Source of the DNA: CAZIGM01 sp964538675
GTDB taxonomy: Bacteria; Bacillota; Bacilli; Tepidibacillales; Tepidibacillaceae
Assembly (NCBI GenBank): GCA_964538675.1
Contig: CAZIGM010000001.1
Coordinates: forward strand, 1 to 64,000
DNA length: 64,000 nt
Direction of reading: 5' to 3'
The notes below the pieces were generated by a model. The model searched no databases. It was not told the DNA's origin and saw only the letters and a list, made by a program, of their open reading frames with translations. Position 1 is the first letter of the stretch, and each line of letters begins with the position of its first letter. The translations under genes were made by a program, and so were the position numbers. This document shows positions 34,101 through 42,247 of this stretch, piece after piece.

Positions 34101-35388
34101 TACTTAATAGAATAGGCGTACTCAAGTCTATTGTATGATATCCTGACATTGGAATAGTCCCTGTTGCAACTGCAGTTCCTTTGTCGCCTAAATAATACCA
34201 ACCAGGATCCATGTCAGGTATTGGTGTAGAATCTGTTATTACATAAATTTCATAGTTAGAATTTTTCGAATAAGTATAGAAGCTCACTGCCGCTAATTCT
34301 TCTGAAGCGGTTTGAGGTGTAAATAGATTTGCAAACCATGCTGTTGTACTATTATATCCAAGACTATTAACCCATCCCAACTCATCATAAGAATAAATAT
34401 AGTCATAATTATCTGTACTTTCTCCATTCATAAAAACAAAGAAGTCTTGAAGGGATGTATCATAGTATGATATATAAAAATAACCAGCTTCTCCCCAATC
34501 AGTCCCCCAACTGTTCCGAGCTATAAAGGCACCGTTTCCTGCTGGTGTTGTATAGAAATTAGAACTAGCATAAGTATCATCCCAACCAACTATTACAATT
34601 CCATGGTTAATAGTTGTCACTGTATGATTATATAATGAGGAAGATGAACTTTTATAGATATCTCCAATATCTCCTCCTGCTCCTACCATTCCACTCATAT
34701 TAATAGCAGCTGAAATTGCACCATAATTTACTAAAGCAGATTTAATATCATTATTGTCTGTAGAATCAAATCTATCTGGTATCATTAATACTTCTTGCAC
34801 ATGATTTTCAGATGTCAGAGTGCCTCTATCTACTAGATTACTCGCTATAGCAGGATTAGGGTAAGGGTCATTTGTTTCACTTACTGGTCCTTCCCATGTT
34901 GCTAAATAAGCAGTTGCCATACGTCCATTTCCACCATCATTTGGACCCAAATCAAATCCGTGTTGTTGAATCATATTGCTTTCAGAAAAATCATAATCCA
35001 TAGAGTTCTGTATTTTAAGATTAGTTTCTAGGGAACCAAATGTTGCAAAAGACCAACACGAGCCAATCTCCCCTTGGTTCTTTACTAGAGTTAACAGGCT
35101 ATCACTAAAATTGTCGTCTAAATTTGGATCCCTTAAATCAAATTTCTGATCAGCCATACTTCCCATTAAAACAGTATAAGTAGGTGCATTTTTTGTTATC
35201 TTAATTGTACTTGGAACATATCCTGTTGATGTTAAACCGGTTTCTCCTAAAGATTGTAGATTAATAGGTGCATATGTAAATTCTGATCTTTTATAATCTT
35301 CTTCTACTGCAGTAACATTAAATACTGGTACTGCAAGAGATAATAAAAAAAGTGATAATAAAATAGTTGATATTTTTTTCCAATACAT
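31147..35388 (-). CDS. Secreted papain-like (C1) cysteine protease with Ig-like repeats and C-terminal SLH domains
   Basis: 1413 residues. Signal peptide (MYWKKISTILLSLFLLSLAV). Peptidase C1 domain, about residues 80-310, with Cys111 in NQGEIGSCWSFATFG, His262 in INHGIVIVGWDD and Asn292 in ARNSWGTDWGEAGYF. Next a lectin-like domain of bacterial C1 proteases (about 325-500). Then four SwmB-type Ig-like units with the core LVLEYNEALDETS, three of them tandem (about 505-800) and one after a separate beta-rich unit (about 905-1000). A Pro-Tyr linker (PYTPPPYTPPP), a beta-rich domain, and three SLH motifs (about 1215-1413: DWYKYEVGVLGSKGI, ADYYEAIGIAKELSITNG, YDYAKTSVATLVSEGIIRG). Predicted to be held at the wall through pyruvylated polymer and to cut surface or external proteins. 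AAGGGG precedes the ATG. Confidence 0.92.
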   Translation of the reverse strand: MYWKKISTILLSLFLLSLAVPVFNVTAVEEDYKRSEFTYAPINLQSLGETGLTSTGYVPSTIKITKNAPTYTVLMGSMADQKFDLRDPNLDDNFSDSLLTLVKNQGEIGSCWSFATFGSLETNLKIQNSMDYDFSESNMIQQHGFDLGPNDGGNGRMATAYLATWEGPVSETNDPYPNPAIASNLVDRGTLTSENHVQEVLMIPDRFDSTDNNDIKSALVNYGAISAAINMSGMVGAGGDIGDIYKSSSSSLYNHTVTTINHGIVIVGWDDTYASSNFYTTPAGNGAFIARNSWGTDWGEAGYFYISYYDTSLQDFFVFMNGESTDNYDYIYSYDELGWVNSLGYNSTTAWFANLFTPQTASEELAAVSFYTYSKNSNYEIYVITDSTPIPDMDPGWYYLGDKGTAVATGTIPMSGYHTIDLSTPILLSSSDYAVIVKLTTPGYNYPVPFEAYYEDYSSNFVSSNKSYTVSDGDFIISGGYMYNQTNKDVCLKAFTNIETTNPVINGASINDTTLVLEYNEALDETSVPATADFQVSNGSAINVTNVSISGTDVTLTLGTAVEHGDTVTLSYTQNINPVQDLVANEAENLTDQAVVNNTPDIAVPVLNSASVNMGTLVLEYNEALDETSIPATTDYIVNNGSVINVTNVAISGTDVTLTLGTAVEHGQTVTLSYTKGVNPIQDTSANEAVNLTNQAVVNNTLDLTLPTLSSASVNDNTLVMEYSEALDETSIPATTDYTVNNGSVVNVTNVSISGTDITLTLGIAVEHGDTVTINYTKGVNPIQDTSANEAVNLTSQAVINNTPDTTAPILSNVGTSVEQSDSLPATSNEDGTIYFVEAPATNYSSKTDLDNAVAAGIGVSVSATANVAVAIPTIGLDLGTYVVYAVDPANNLSAPVEGVTIVDSIAPTLSFANVNARTLVLTYDEALDETSIPSTDDFEINNGSVINVTNIAVSGTTVTLTLDTAVQHGQTVTISYTAGANSLQDISSNYVANLTNQAVTNSTPAPYTPPPYTPPPITNNESEVGGKVTLEDGTSLPVEVDKEGNANVNINWEDLSKALENSSGGSLNINMPSIDGTTSFTADLPGDYFQTETKGQKNLKISTDKGTIKIPNDMLSNQEINSDSIVGVSMGQVNPSTILSNVASRIGDRPLISLSLTVDGKQQNWNNPDTPVTVSIPYTPKWGEDIEHIVVWYIDGSGKIVEVPSGKYDPKTGLVTFSTTHFSNYSVAYVHKIFNDIKLTDWYKYEVGVLGSKGIIFGTSETTYSPRSYITRADYLHYLINTLSLTADFNTNFNDVLPTADYYEAIGIAKELSITNGQGNNSYGPNKKITRQDMMTLTVRALKIAEKLDNTGNTSILNKYKDKSLIYDYAKTSVATLVSEGIIRGFNNMLNPKGNTTRGEAAVTLYRIYNKY
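32992..33909 (-). repeat. Three tandem 306-bp coding repeats (SwmB Ig-like units)
   Basis: Equivalent codons recur at 32992, 33298 and 33604, exactly 306 bases (102 codons) apart. The first two units share long stretches of near-identical DNA (for example TTTACTGCTTCATTAGCCG and TGTATCTTGTATCGG), which argues for recent duplication. A fourth, more diverged unit begins at 32389. Confidence 0.85.
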
Positions 35389-35486
35389 ATTTTATCCCCT
35401 TTATTTCTGAATTGTCTAGTTTCTCCTATGCACTACTTTCAAGTTTATATTTTCGTTATTATTGCCTCACTTAAATCTATGAATCT

Positions 35487-35513
35487 ATTATACTGATATG
35501 TAATATTTAGCAA
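35487..35513 (-). promoter_or_regulatory. Possible sigma-A promoter of the SLH cysteine protease
   Basis: On the minus strand TTGCTA (35508-35513), a 15-base spacer and a consensus TATAAT (35487-35492), about 100 bases upstream of the start. The spacer is short, so confidence is limited. Confidence 0.4.
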
Positions 35514-35580
35514 TTACTAGTTTAATTTAACATATAATTTACATATATTCAATAGATTCTACAGTATATGTCATATTTAA

Positions 35581-35635
35581 AAATATAGAAGGTTTTAGAC
35601 TCTTTTTTTGTCTAAAACCTTCTATATTTTAAAAC
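35581..35635 (-). terminator. Long perfect hairpin terminator of ywzB
   Basis: A perfect 20-bp stem: AAATATAGAAGGTTTTAGAC (35581-35600) pairs with 35610-35629 around a 9-base loop. It begins about 10 bases beyond the ywzB stop and closes the subtilase-ywzB transcript. Confidence 0.85.
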
Positions 35636-35646
35636 ATTATCTTTAT

Positions 35647-35880
35647 TTAAAATAAATTTTTTATATTCATTGACCAGCCAAGATAATCTATTAGAAATTG
35701 AGCTAATTGATATCCAATAATAATTGAGAGAATGATTTGTAAAGCTTTTGCTTGTGGGCTTTTTGGATTATAGGTAAAAAGATCAAATCTAAATATTTGT
35801 AGTGCCCACCATGTTATTGCAATACAAGTAATTGATATAAGTATTCCTATTAATCCGGTATAGCCCAAATAAGATTCCAT
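35647..35880 (-). CDS. ywzB: DUF1146 (YwzB) small membrane protein
   Basis: 77 residues from the ATG at 35880, which has GGAGG 7 bases upstream and lies 22 bases after the subtilase stop. Two membrane segments (YTGLIGILISITCIAITWWAL and QIILSIIIGYQLAQFLIDYL) with the DUF1146 hallmarks WWALQIFRFDLF and the QAKALQ loop. Function unknown; the family sits downstream of atpC or nuoN in Bacillales, which fits. A longer in-frame reading to 35955 would overlap the subtilase gene and has no ribosome site. Confidence 0.85.
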   Translation of the reverse strand: MESYLGYTGLIGILISITCIAITWWALQIFRFDLFTYNPKSPQAKALQIILSIIIGYQLAQFLIDYLGWSMNIKNLF

Positions 35881-35902
35881 TATATTCCTCCAAAAAGAAC
35901 AT

Positions 35903-38776
35903 TTACTCTTCACCGATATTAATAATTGTATTATAGAAAGTATATATTTCGTCAAAAATTAGTAAGAATTCAGCTCTTGAAATTGATGAATAAGGTACTA
36001 TATTAATCTCTGATGCTATTTCTCTAATATAATTACTATCCAACTCATTAAAAGAATTTTTTAAAATAACTATTAACTCTTCTTGACTTATTATTTCATT
36101 TGGTCTAAATGTGTTATCTTCAAAACCAGACATTATCCCTGCCTGACTAACTTTTAATATAGGTAAGTATATTTCTTCATCTTCTACTACATCAGTAAAG
36201 AGAATTTCAGATATTTCTTCTAGCTGAAGAATATTACTTATAAATGTAGCAACTTCACCTCTATTGATTGCTTGATCAGGTTTGAAAGTATAATCATCAT
36301 AACCATTTACTAGACCATTATCATAATATTCTAAAATTATCTCACGTGCATAATGATCTTGTATATCTATAAAATCTCCAACAAATTCAATCTTAGTAAA
36401 ATAATAATTATACTTTGTTTTAGATTCATTCGAGTCTAATCTTAAATAATACGTTCCTTCATCAAAAACTTGGATCTGTTCCCAATTTGTTACTTCTTCA
36501 GATAGAACTACTTCAAAATTATTATTATACAAAGTTATATTCATATTTTTATCGGAAGTAAAATTAAATTTTGTATATGATTGATTATTTATATCAAATT
36601 TATACCAATCATAGTCATTTTTATCATATATTACTCCATCGATTGAATGATTAGTCAACTGAAGTTCTGTTGCTTGAGTAGAAAAATTATTCGGCTCATA
36701 CGAATCTCTATCAGATGATTTAAAAACTAACTGTAGTTGGTACTCATCTTCTATAATGTTGTTATTATAATCTGTAACTCTTATCAAATACTCCCCAGCG
36801 GATACATTAATATAACCAAATTCAGCTTTACCAGAGCTGTTATAGTCAATTTCTGATCCAATTCCACCCACAGGTTGCATCCATATTACTGGATCTATAC
36901 GCTTTGTATCGACTTTTACCTCTGCAGATAATGTGCCATTTTTGGGGACATAGATTTTAAACCAATCCTCATCATAATTTTTATCAAAAGTGCCTGTTAT
37001 TAGATTACTTATGTTATTTATTTGATATGCATTCCACGGCTTGTCGTTAGGTTCATAAAGATCTTTATATATAACATATTTGTTACTTATTGTATAGTTA
37101 ATTGGTTTTAGCTCTGAATCTATTTGTTCATTTACAAAACTAATTTTGATATAATATTTCCCTTTTGGAAGATCCATGTTAATTTTTTTCTTGCTTCTTA
37201 TCTGATACGTAGCATAAGGGATAATATCTTCTTCTATATCCTCTTCTATATTTGCTTCATTGTTATAATTTTGCTCATTATATTCTGCTTGTTCATCCAT
37301 TTCAGGATAATCAATAATTTTATTTAATAAATCCAGTAACAAATCCATATCTTCTTGATTTGTTTCTGCAATAATTTGTTCATTAGTATAAAACTCTAAA
37401 TTAATTCCATAATCGAGATATTTTTCTAATGATATATCAATATTTAAATTACCATCATAAGGTAAATCCAACCAATACCAATCAACATCGGAGTAAGTTT
37501 GCAATTGTGCATTAAAAATATCCTCTAATGGAAACGAATGTGCCCAACTACTAGTTTGATTTAATTCATAGCCATCTACTAATTTATCTAAATCCATAGC
37601 TAAAGCTTTTTCAAAATTTATTCTTCCATAGCCTGTTCTTATATCCCAGCCAGGTTCTCCCACGTCATCAGCAGAGAACTTAATAATATCTGCTATCTCC
37701 TTAGGAGTTAAATCTGGATATTTTTGATACAAAAGTACTGCTAACCCAGCCACTTGTGGCGCTGCCATAGATGTCCCTGAATTAGCAACATACCCTCCAC
37801 CAAGATTTGTAGTAAATATTCCTTCTCCTGAAGCAACAACATCTATTTGTTGACCGTAATTTGAATAATCAACATAATTATCCTTACTATCTACTGCACC
37901 TACTGATAATACATTTGGTAAAGCTGAAGGATAATCTAATTCAGATCCTTTATTACCTGTAGCTGCAATTACTAAAACCCCATTTTCTTCAGCATAATCA
38001 ACAGCCTCTGTCATAAAAGGAGTATAAATTGCTTCTCCTGAGCAAAGAAGTATAATATCTGCTCCATTATCGACGGCATACCTAATACCCTGACCAACAT
38101 AGAAGGAATCACTTTTACCATTTTGGTCTAATACCTTAACGGGCATTATTTTTGTATTGCGAGCAATTCCACTAATACCCAGAGAATTATTACTTACTGC
38201 TGCAACTATACCCGTTACATTGGTTCCATGACCATTATCATCTATAGGCAATATGTTTTTGTTTAATATATTAACTCCGTTTATTAAATTACCTTGTAAG
38301 TCAGGATGATTTATATCAACACCAGTATCCAAAACAGCAATAATAATTTCTTTAGTATAATCTTCTTCCCAGCCTTTTTCAGCTTTAATCTGTTGTAAAT
38401 AATATTGCTCATCATAATATCTATCGTTTGGAATTTCAGATATATTATATGCAATATTTGGCTGAATATATTCGATTTCTGGATTATCCTTCCATTGATT
38501 TATCCACTCGTTAACATTTATTGAATCATTTAATTTAACTCTCATTATTCCTTGTGTTGGTAACCAATCTAAGATGCTTACTTGATCTAAGATGTCTGAG
38601 TGATATTGATCCTTCCACTTAATTATCCACTCATTTTTTTTATTGTTTTCAATGTCTGCTGTAGATTCATAATTTATTTGATCAACATCTTGTTTATTTA
38701 CAATAGTTAAAGGTAGACATAACAAAAACAATATACTTACAATAATGAATGAATTTATTAATTTTCGTTTTTTCAA
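35903..38776 (-). CDS. Secreted subtilisin-like (S8) serine protease with PPC and SLH domains
   Basis: 957 residues. Signal peptide (FIIVSILFLLCLPLTIV), a fervidolysin-like inhibitory propeptide (about 45-110), then the S8 domain with Asp150 in IAVLDTGVD, His183 in DDNGHGTNVTG, oxyanion Asn275 in AATGNKGSE and Ser336 in NSGTSMAAPQVAGLA: all catalytic residues present. After it, a region with acidic low-complexity sequence and three bacterial pre-peptidase C-terminal-like beta domains (YEPNDKPWNAYQI, DRDSYEPNNFSTQATEL), then two to three SLH motifs (AREIILEYYDNGLVNGYDD, VSQAGIMSGFEDNTFRPNE). TTG start with GGAG 9 bases upstream. Predicted cell-surface protease. It lies 22 bases upstream of ywzB. 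Confidence 0.92.
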   Translation of the reverse strand: MKKRKLINSFIIVSILFLLCLPLTIVNKQDVDQINYESTADIENNKKNEWIIKWKDQYHSDILDQVSILDWLPTQGIMRVKLNDSINVNEWINQWKDNPEIEYIQPNIAYNISEIPNDRYYDEQYYLQQIKAEKGWEEDYTKEIIIAVLDTGVDINHPDLQGNLINGVNILNKNILPIDDNGHGTNVTGIVAAVSNNSLGISGIARNTKIMPVKVLDQNGKSDSFYVGQGIRYAVDNGADIILLCSGEAIYTPFMTEAVDYAEENGVLVIAATGNKGSELDYPSALPNVLSVGAVDSKDNYVDYSNYGQQIDVVASGEGIFTTNLGGGYVANSGTSMAAPQVAGLAVLLYQKYPDLTPKEIADIIKFSADDVGEPGWDIRTGYGRINFEKALAMDLDKLVDGYELNQTSSWAHSFPLEDIFNAQLQTYSDVDWYWLDLPYDGNLNIDISLEKYLDYGINLEFYTNEQIIAETNQEDMDLLLDLLNKIIDYPEMDEQAEYNEQNYNNEANIEEDIEEDIIPYATYQIRSKKKINMDLPKGKYYIKISFVNEQIDSELKPINYTISNKYVIYKDLYEPNDKPWNAYQINNISNLITGTFDKNYDEDWFKIYVPKNGTLSAEVKVDTKRIDPVIWMQPVGGIGSEIDYNSSGKAEFGYINVSAGEYLIRVTDYNNNIIEDEYQLQLVFKSSDRDSYEPNNFSTQATELQLTNHSIDGVIYDKNDYDWYKFDINNQSYTKFNFTSDKNMNITLYNNNFEVVLSEEVTNWEQIQVFDEGTYYLRLDSNESKTKYNYYFTKIEFVGDFIDIQDHYAREIILEYYDNGLVNGYDDYTFKPDQAINRGEVATFISNILQLEEISEILFTDVVEDEEIYLPILKVSQAGIMSGFEDNTFRPNEIISQEELIVILKNSFNELDSNYIREIASEINIVPYSSISRAEFLLIFDEIYTFYNTIINIGEE

Positions 38777-38846
38777 TTTTGTTCACTCCACACAAGCTTT
38801 ATTAATTAGTAAACTAAAAAAACATATATAAGATTATCATATCATA

Positions 38847-40265
38847 TTAAAGATTATAAATGGTCAAACTTTCGTTTTCCTTTGTTATTATTAGATTTTC
38901 AAACAATGAATTTAATTGTTCGACGCTAAGATAGGATGTTCCATTCTTTATTATTAAACCAGTAGTAGAATCTATTGGTAAGTCTATCTTGATGTCTCCT
39001 AAGCTTATTTCAATAATTCTTTCCTTAGAATACCACTTAATAGTACCGTCAAAATAATGAACCATATCCTTCAAAGCTATATAATCTTGGTCAGCTTCTT
39101 TAATCCAACCCTTATCTAGTATTGGTCTATATTCTTGATATTCAATACTATCATCTAATAACATAAGTGCAGTTGTTAATTGCTTTTCATCATCTAACAC
39201 TTCAATATCTGGTTTTACTCCAATACCGTTCATTTTATTTTTGTGAGGTGTGAAGTATTCATTTACAGTTAACTTAAGATAACCGCCGCTTTCCAAACCT
39301 ATTAAATTCTGTACTGTCCCTTTTCCAAAAGAATTCTCTCCTATAATTATTGCTTTATCATAATCTTTTAATGCCCCAGCTAGTATTTCCGATGCACTTG
39401 CTGAACCACCATCTATTAATAAGACTAACGGCATATTCCAATTATCTCCATTGCTAACTGTTAGTACTTGTTCGTTGCCAACATTATCTTTTATATATAC
39501 AACAGGACCATTTTCTATAAATAATTTTGATATTTCTAAAACTGCATTAAGGTATCCACCAGGATTTCCTCTTAAATCTATAATTAATTTATTCATGCCC
39601 TCATTATTTAAGTAATCTAAGTTTTGACTTACATCATTATAGGCCCCTGAACTAAATGAATAAATCTTCAAATAACCAATTCCCTCTGTTAACATTTTTG
39701 ATTCTACTGATGGAAGTTGAATACTTGCTCTCATAACCTCTACATCAAAATCTTTTCCATCTCTTCTAATTGTCAAAGTCACAAAAGTACCTGCTTCTCC
39801 CCTTATAATATCTGCAGCTTCTTCTGTGCTTTTCCCTTTCATATCGATATCATTAGCGCGTATTATTAAATCACCTGCTTTTAAACCCACCTCATCTGCT
39901 GGTGAACCAGAAATTGGTGATTGTACTACTATATAATCATCCTTTTCTTGAATATATATCCCTATACCAGTAAAGGTACCATCAATATCAGCAATAAATT
40001 TCTTGTACTCTTCTTCGGTAAAATATCTCGTATATGGATCATCTAAAGTTTCTATCATTCCATTAATAGCACCTTCAGATAATGTATCATAGTCAACATT
40101 ATTAATATGATAATCCTTTATTAGGCTATATACCTCAACAATAATATTTATCTGATTTTGAATGTAGCTTGTTGCTTGACTTACAAAAGGAACTGAAATA
40201 ATAAATGCCAAAACTAATGCTATAATTAGAATTTTTTTCTTATGCTGTAGAGATATTTTTTTCAT
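38847..40265 (-). CDS. S41 C-terminal processing peptidase (CtpA/CtpB-like) with a C-terminal stalk-like domain
   Basis: 472 residues. N-terminal membrane anchor (KILIIALVLAFIISVPFV), PDZ domain (about 95-175: GTFTGIGIYIQ, GSPADEVGLKAGDLI), tail-specific protease core with Ser290 in DGGSASASEILAGAL, Lys315 in NSFGKGTVQ (25 residues later, the family spacing) and Gln319. The last 75 residues look like a copper-amine-oxidase-N type domain (YFDGTIKWYSKERIIEIS, KNGTSYLSVEQLNSLF), which plain CtpB proteins lack. Cleaves membrane or secreted proteins near the C-terminus; CtpB processes sporulation factors in Bacillus subtilis. GGAGG 10 bases before the ATG. Confidence 0.9.
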   Translation of the reverse strand: MKKISLQHKKKILIIALVLAFIISVPFVSQATSYIQNQINIIVEVYSLIKDYHINNVDYDTLSEGAINGMIETLDDPYTRYFTEEEYKKFIADIDGTFTGIGIYIQEKDDYIVVQSPISGSPADEVGLKAGDLIIRANDIDMKGKSTEEAADIIRGEAGTFVTLTIRRDGKDFDVEVMRASIQLPSVESKMLTEGIGYLKIYSFSSGAYNDVSQNLDYLNNEGMNKLIIDLRGNPGGYLNAVLEISKLFIENGPVVYIKDNVGNEQVLTVSNGDNWNMPLVLLIDGGSASASEILAGALKDYDKAIIIGENSFGKGTVQNLIGLESGGYLKLTVNEYFTPHKNKMNGIGVKPDIEVLDDEKQLTTALMLLDDSIEYQEYRPILDKGWIKEADQDYIALKDMVHYFDGTIKWYSKERIIEISLGDIKIDLPIDSTTGLIIKNGTSYLSVEQLNSLFENLIITKENESLTIYNL

Positions 40266-40345
40266 TAGTATTTGTCCTCCAAATTTTTAGATTAGATTTA
40301 AATTCGACATTGAAAACATATATCCTTTTATTTTTTATACTCGAA

Positions 40346-40381
40346 CAAAAAACCCACTTTGCTTAAATTGCACAAGTGGGT
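40346..40381 (-). terminator. Terminator downstream of the nuo operon
   Basis: On the minus strand ACCCACTT...AAGTGGGT with an inner GC step, followed by TTTTTT. It is the first clear terminator after nuoN, but about 310 bases away because the modular repeat 40385-40673 lies between; the repeat may have been inserted between nuoN and its terminator. Confidence 0.75.
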
Positions 40382-40384
40382 AAA

Positions 40385-40673
40385 TATAAAGCCGAACTTT
40401 ATTCAGATGGAGTTTTTCACCTAAAGGTATAAGGGCAACTAAGACTTACACTACGTTTAAACTTGCGTAAATCAAGTTTTCTTTAACTCCATCTGAATTT
40501 ATGCACTCAAGAGCACAAGTGACGCTAGGACACTAAAGTGTCAAGTCGTCCTATGTAACACTTATCCTAAATTCATTCTCCCCCACTTATCGTAGCGAGA
40601 CTAGGGAACTATGTTCCCATAGTGAGTTTTGCGCACTTTATGTGGAAGTGGGGGTCTTATCATATCTGGATAA
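40385..40673 (+). repeat. Modular dispersed repeat, long copy
   Basis: A 289-bp element with the same ends as 18958-19070: TATAAAGCCGAACTTTATTC and TATCATATCTGGATAA. The arms TTCAGATGGAGTT (40402) and AACTCCATCTGAA (40495) pair. Compared with the short copy it has three additional modules: about 75 bases inside the hairpin, a segment with GACACTAAAGTGTC, and a CCCCCACTT / AAGTGGGGG stem holding GGGAACTATGTTCCC. No ORF. This accounts for the gene-free stretch between ctp and nuoN. Confidence 0.75.
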
Positions 40674-40692
40674 TCGCTTCTTAATTGTATTA

Positions 40693-42243
40693 CTAATACT
40701 TTCCTATTCCTGTTGTATACAAATCAGCAAAATTAAAGTTAATATCTATAAAATCTAATAATATATTTGGGAAAATACCCAGTAATATAGTTGTTAAGAA
40801 CAATATAAGTATAACTAATTGTAATGAATATGATACTTTCACTCTTGCTTCTGTATCGCCTGGTCTCATATACATCTGTTTTATTATACCGAAGTAGTAA
40901 AAATATGAAATTACACTTGTTACAAGCATTATTCCTGCCAATATAAAAGCATCGACCGTAATTGCACTTATAAATATATTGAATTTAGCAATAAACCCAA
41001 TTGTTACAGGTAGTCCAGCCAATGATAACAGGAATATTGTCATTGCAATTCCTAATAATGGACTTCGGTGATACAACCCTTTAAACGAGCTTATATCCTC
41101 ACTATTAGCGTCCCTATTAACAATAGTCACTATTGTAAATACACCCAAATTCATTATAAGATACGCAAATAAGTAAAATATCATATTAGTTACACTTAAA
41201 TCTATATATTCAATTCCTATTAATGTAGCTAAAGGAATTAAAATATAGCCAGCTTGAGCAACACTTGAAAATGCTAATAATCGTTTTACGTTCGTTTGTA
41301 AAAGTGCTAATGTATTACCAATAATCATTGTTAACCCTGCAATTACTGCAATTAATATTGCTATTTCATCAAATAGGAAAAATGTATACTCTGGGGTATT
41401 ATCAACTACTTCTATCTCTGTAACCAACAGTCCAAATATCGTTAAAAACACTCTTATTATTATCGCAAATCCAGCGCTTTTTGAAATAACTGATAAAAAT
41501 GCTGTGATTGGTGTTGGTGCACCCTCATAAACATCAGGAGTCCACATATAAGAAGGTACAACTGAAATCTTATAGCTTAATCCTACAAACATCATTATAA
41601 ATCCAAGATAAGTAAAGAAGCTAAAACCACTATGGAAAGCCTCAGGAAGTCGTTCGGCAATTATAAATAAGTTTGTAGAACCGGTTACACCATAGACAAA
41701 GGATGTTCCATATAAAAATATTGCTGAAGACACACCACCAGTAATTATATATTTAAATGATGCTTCATTTGATTTAATATTCTTTTTCCTGATACCAACT
41801 AAAATATATGATGAAAAACTTAACAGTTCTAGACCAATATATAATGTAATTAGATCCGCTGATGATGCCATTAACATTGCACCTAGTAAAGCTGTTAATA
41901 AAAGATAGTAATATTCACCATCATCCTTAATTTCATTTTTGTCAATATCATTTATTGACATTATGAAAACTATTGCAGTACCTATCAAGAAAATAAGTTT
42001 AAAGAATCCGCTAAAACTGTCTACCCGATAGGTATTATTTAATAAATATTCTACTTGACCCAAATTTATTTGCTCAACTGTAAAATATAAAGCTATAAAA
42101 ATCCCAATAATACTAGCCCAGCCTAAAGTTTTGCGATTAAATTTACTAGGCATGAATAAATCAACTAATGTTATAACTGTAGCAAATATAAGTATTGTGA
42201 ATTCTGGTGCAAGTAGTCCCCAATTCAACTCTAATAGATTCAT
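40693..42243 (-). CDS. nuoN: NADH-quinone oxidoreductase-like complex I, subunit N
   Basis: 516 residues, about 14 membrane helices, antiporter-like (Mrp-type) subunit. The Proton_antipo_M region includes YIGLELLSFSSYILVG (conserved Glu), SYKISVVPSYMWTPDVYEGAPTP and the Lys-bearing broken helix LLQTNVKRLLAFSSVAQAGY. One of three proton-pumping modules of the membrane arm. Last gene of the operon, 4 bases after nuoM. Confidence 0.95.
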   Translation of the reverse strand: MNLLELNWGLLAPEFTILIFATVITLVDLFMPSKFNRKTLGWASIIGIFIALYFTVEQINLGQVEYLLNNTYRVDSFSGFFKLIFLIGTAIVFIMSINDIDKNEIKDDGEYYYLLLTALLGAMLMASSADLITLYIGLELLSFSSYILVGIRKKNIKSNEASFKYIITGGVSSAIFLYGTSFVYGVTGSTNLFIIAERLPEAFHSGFSFFTYLGFIMMFVGLSYKISVVPSYMWTPDVYEGAPTPITAFLSVISKSAGFAIIIRVFLTIFGLLVTEIEVVDNTPEYTFFLFDEIAILIAVIAGLTMIIGNTLALLQTNVKRLLAFSSVAQAGYILIPLATLIGIEYIDLSVTNMIFYLFAYLIMNLGVFTIVTIVNRDANSEDISSFKGLYHRSPLLGIAMTIFLLSLAGLPVTIGFIAKFNIFISAITVDAFILAGIMLVTSVISYFYYFGIIKQMYMRPGDTEARVKVSYSLQLVILILFLTTILLGIFPNILLDFIDINFNFADLYTTGIGKY

Positions 42244-42247
42244 CAGC

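Noticed and set aside
35881..35955. Longer YwzB start overlapping the subtilase gene
   Set aside because: The ATG at 35880 has an ideal GGAGG site and gives the normal DUF1146 length; the extension has neither.
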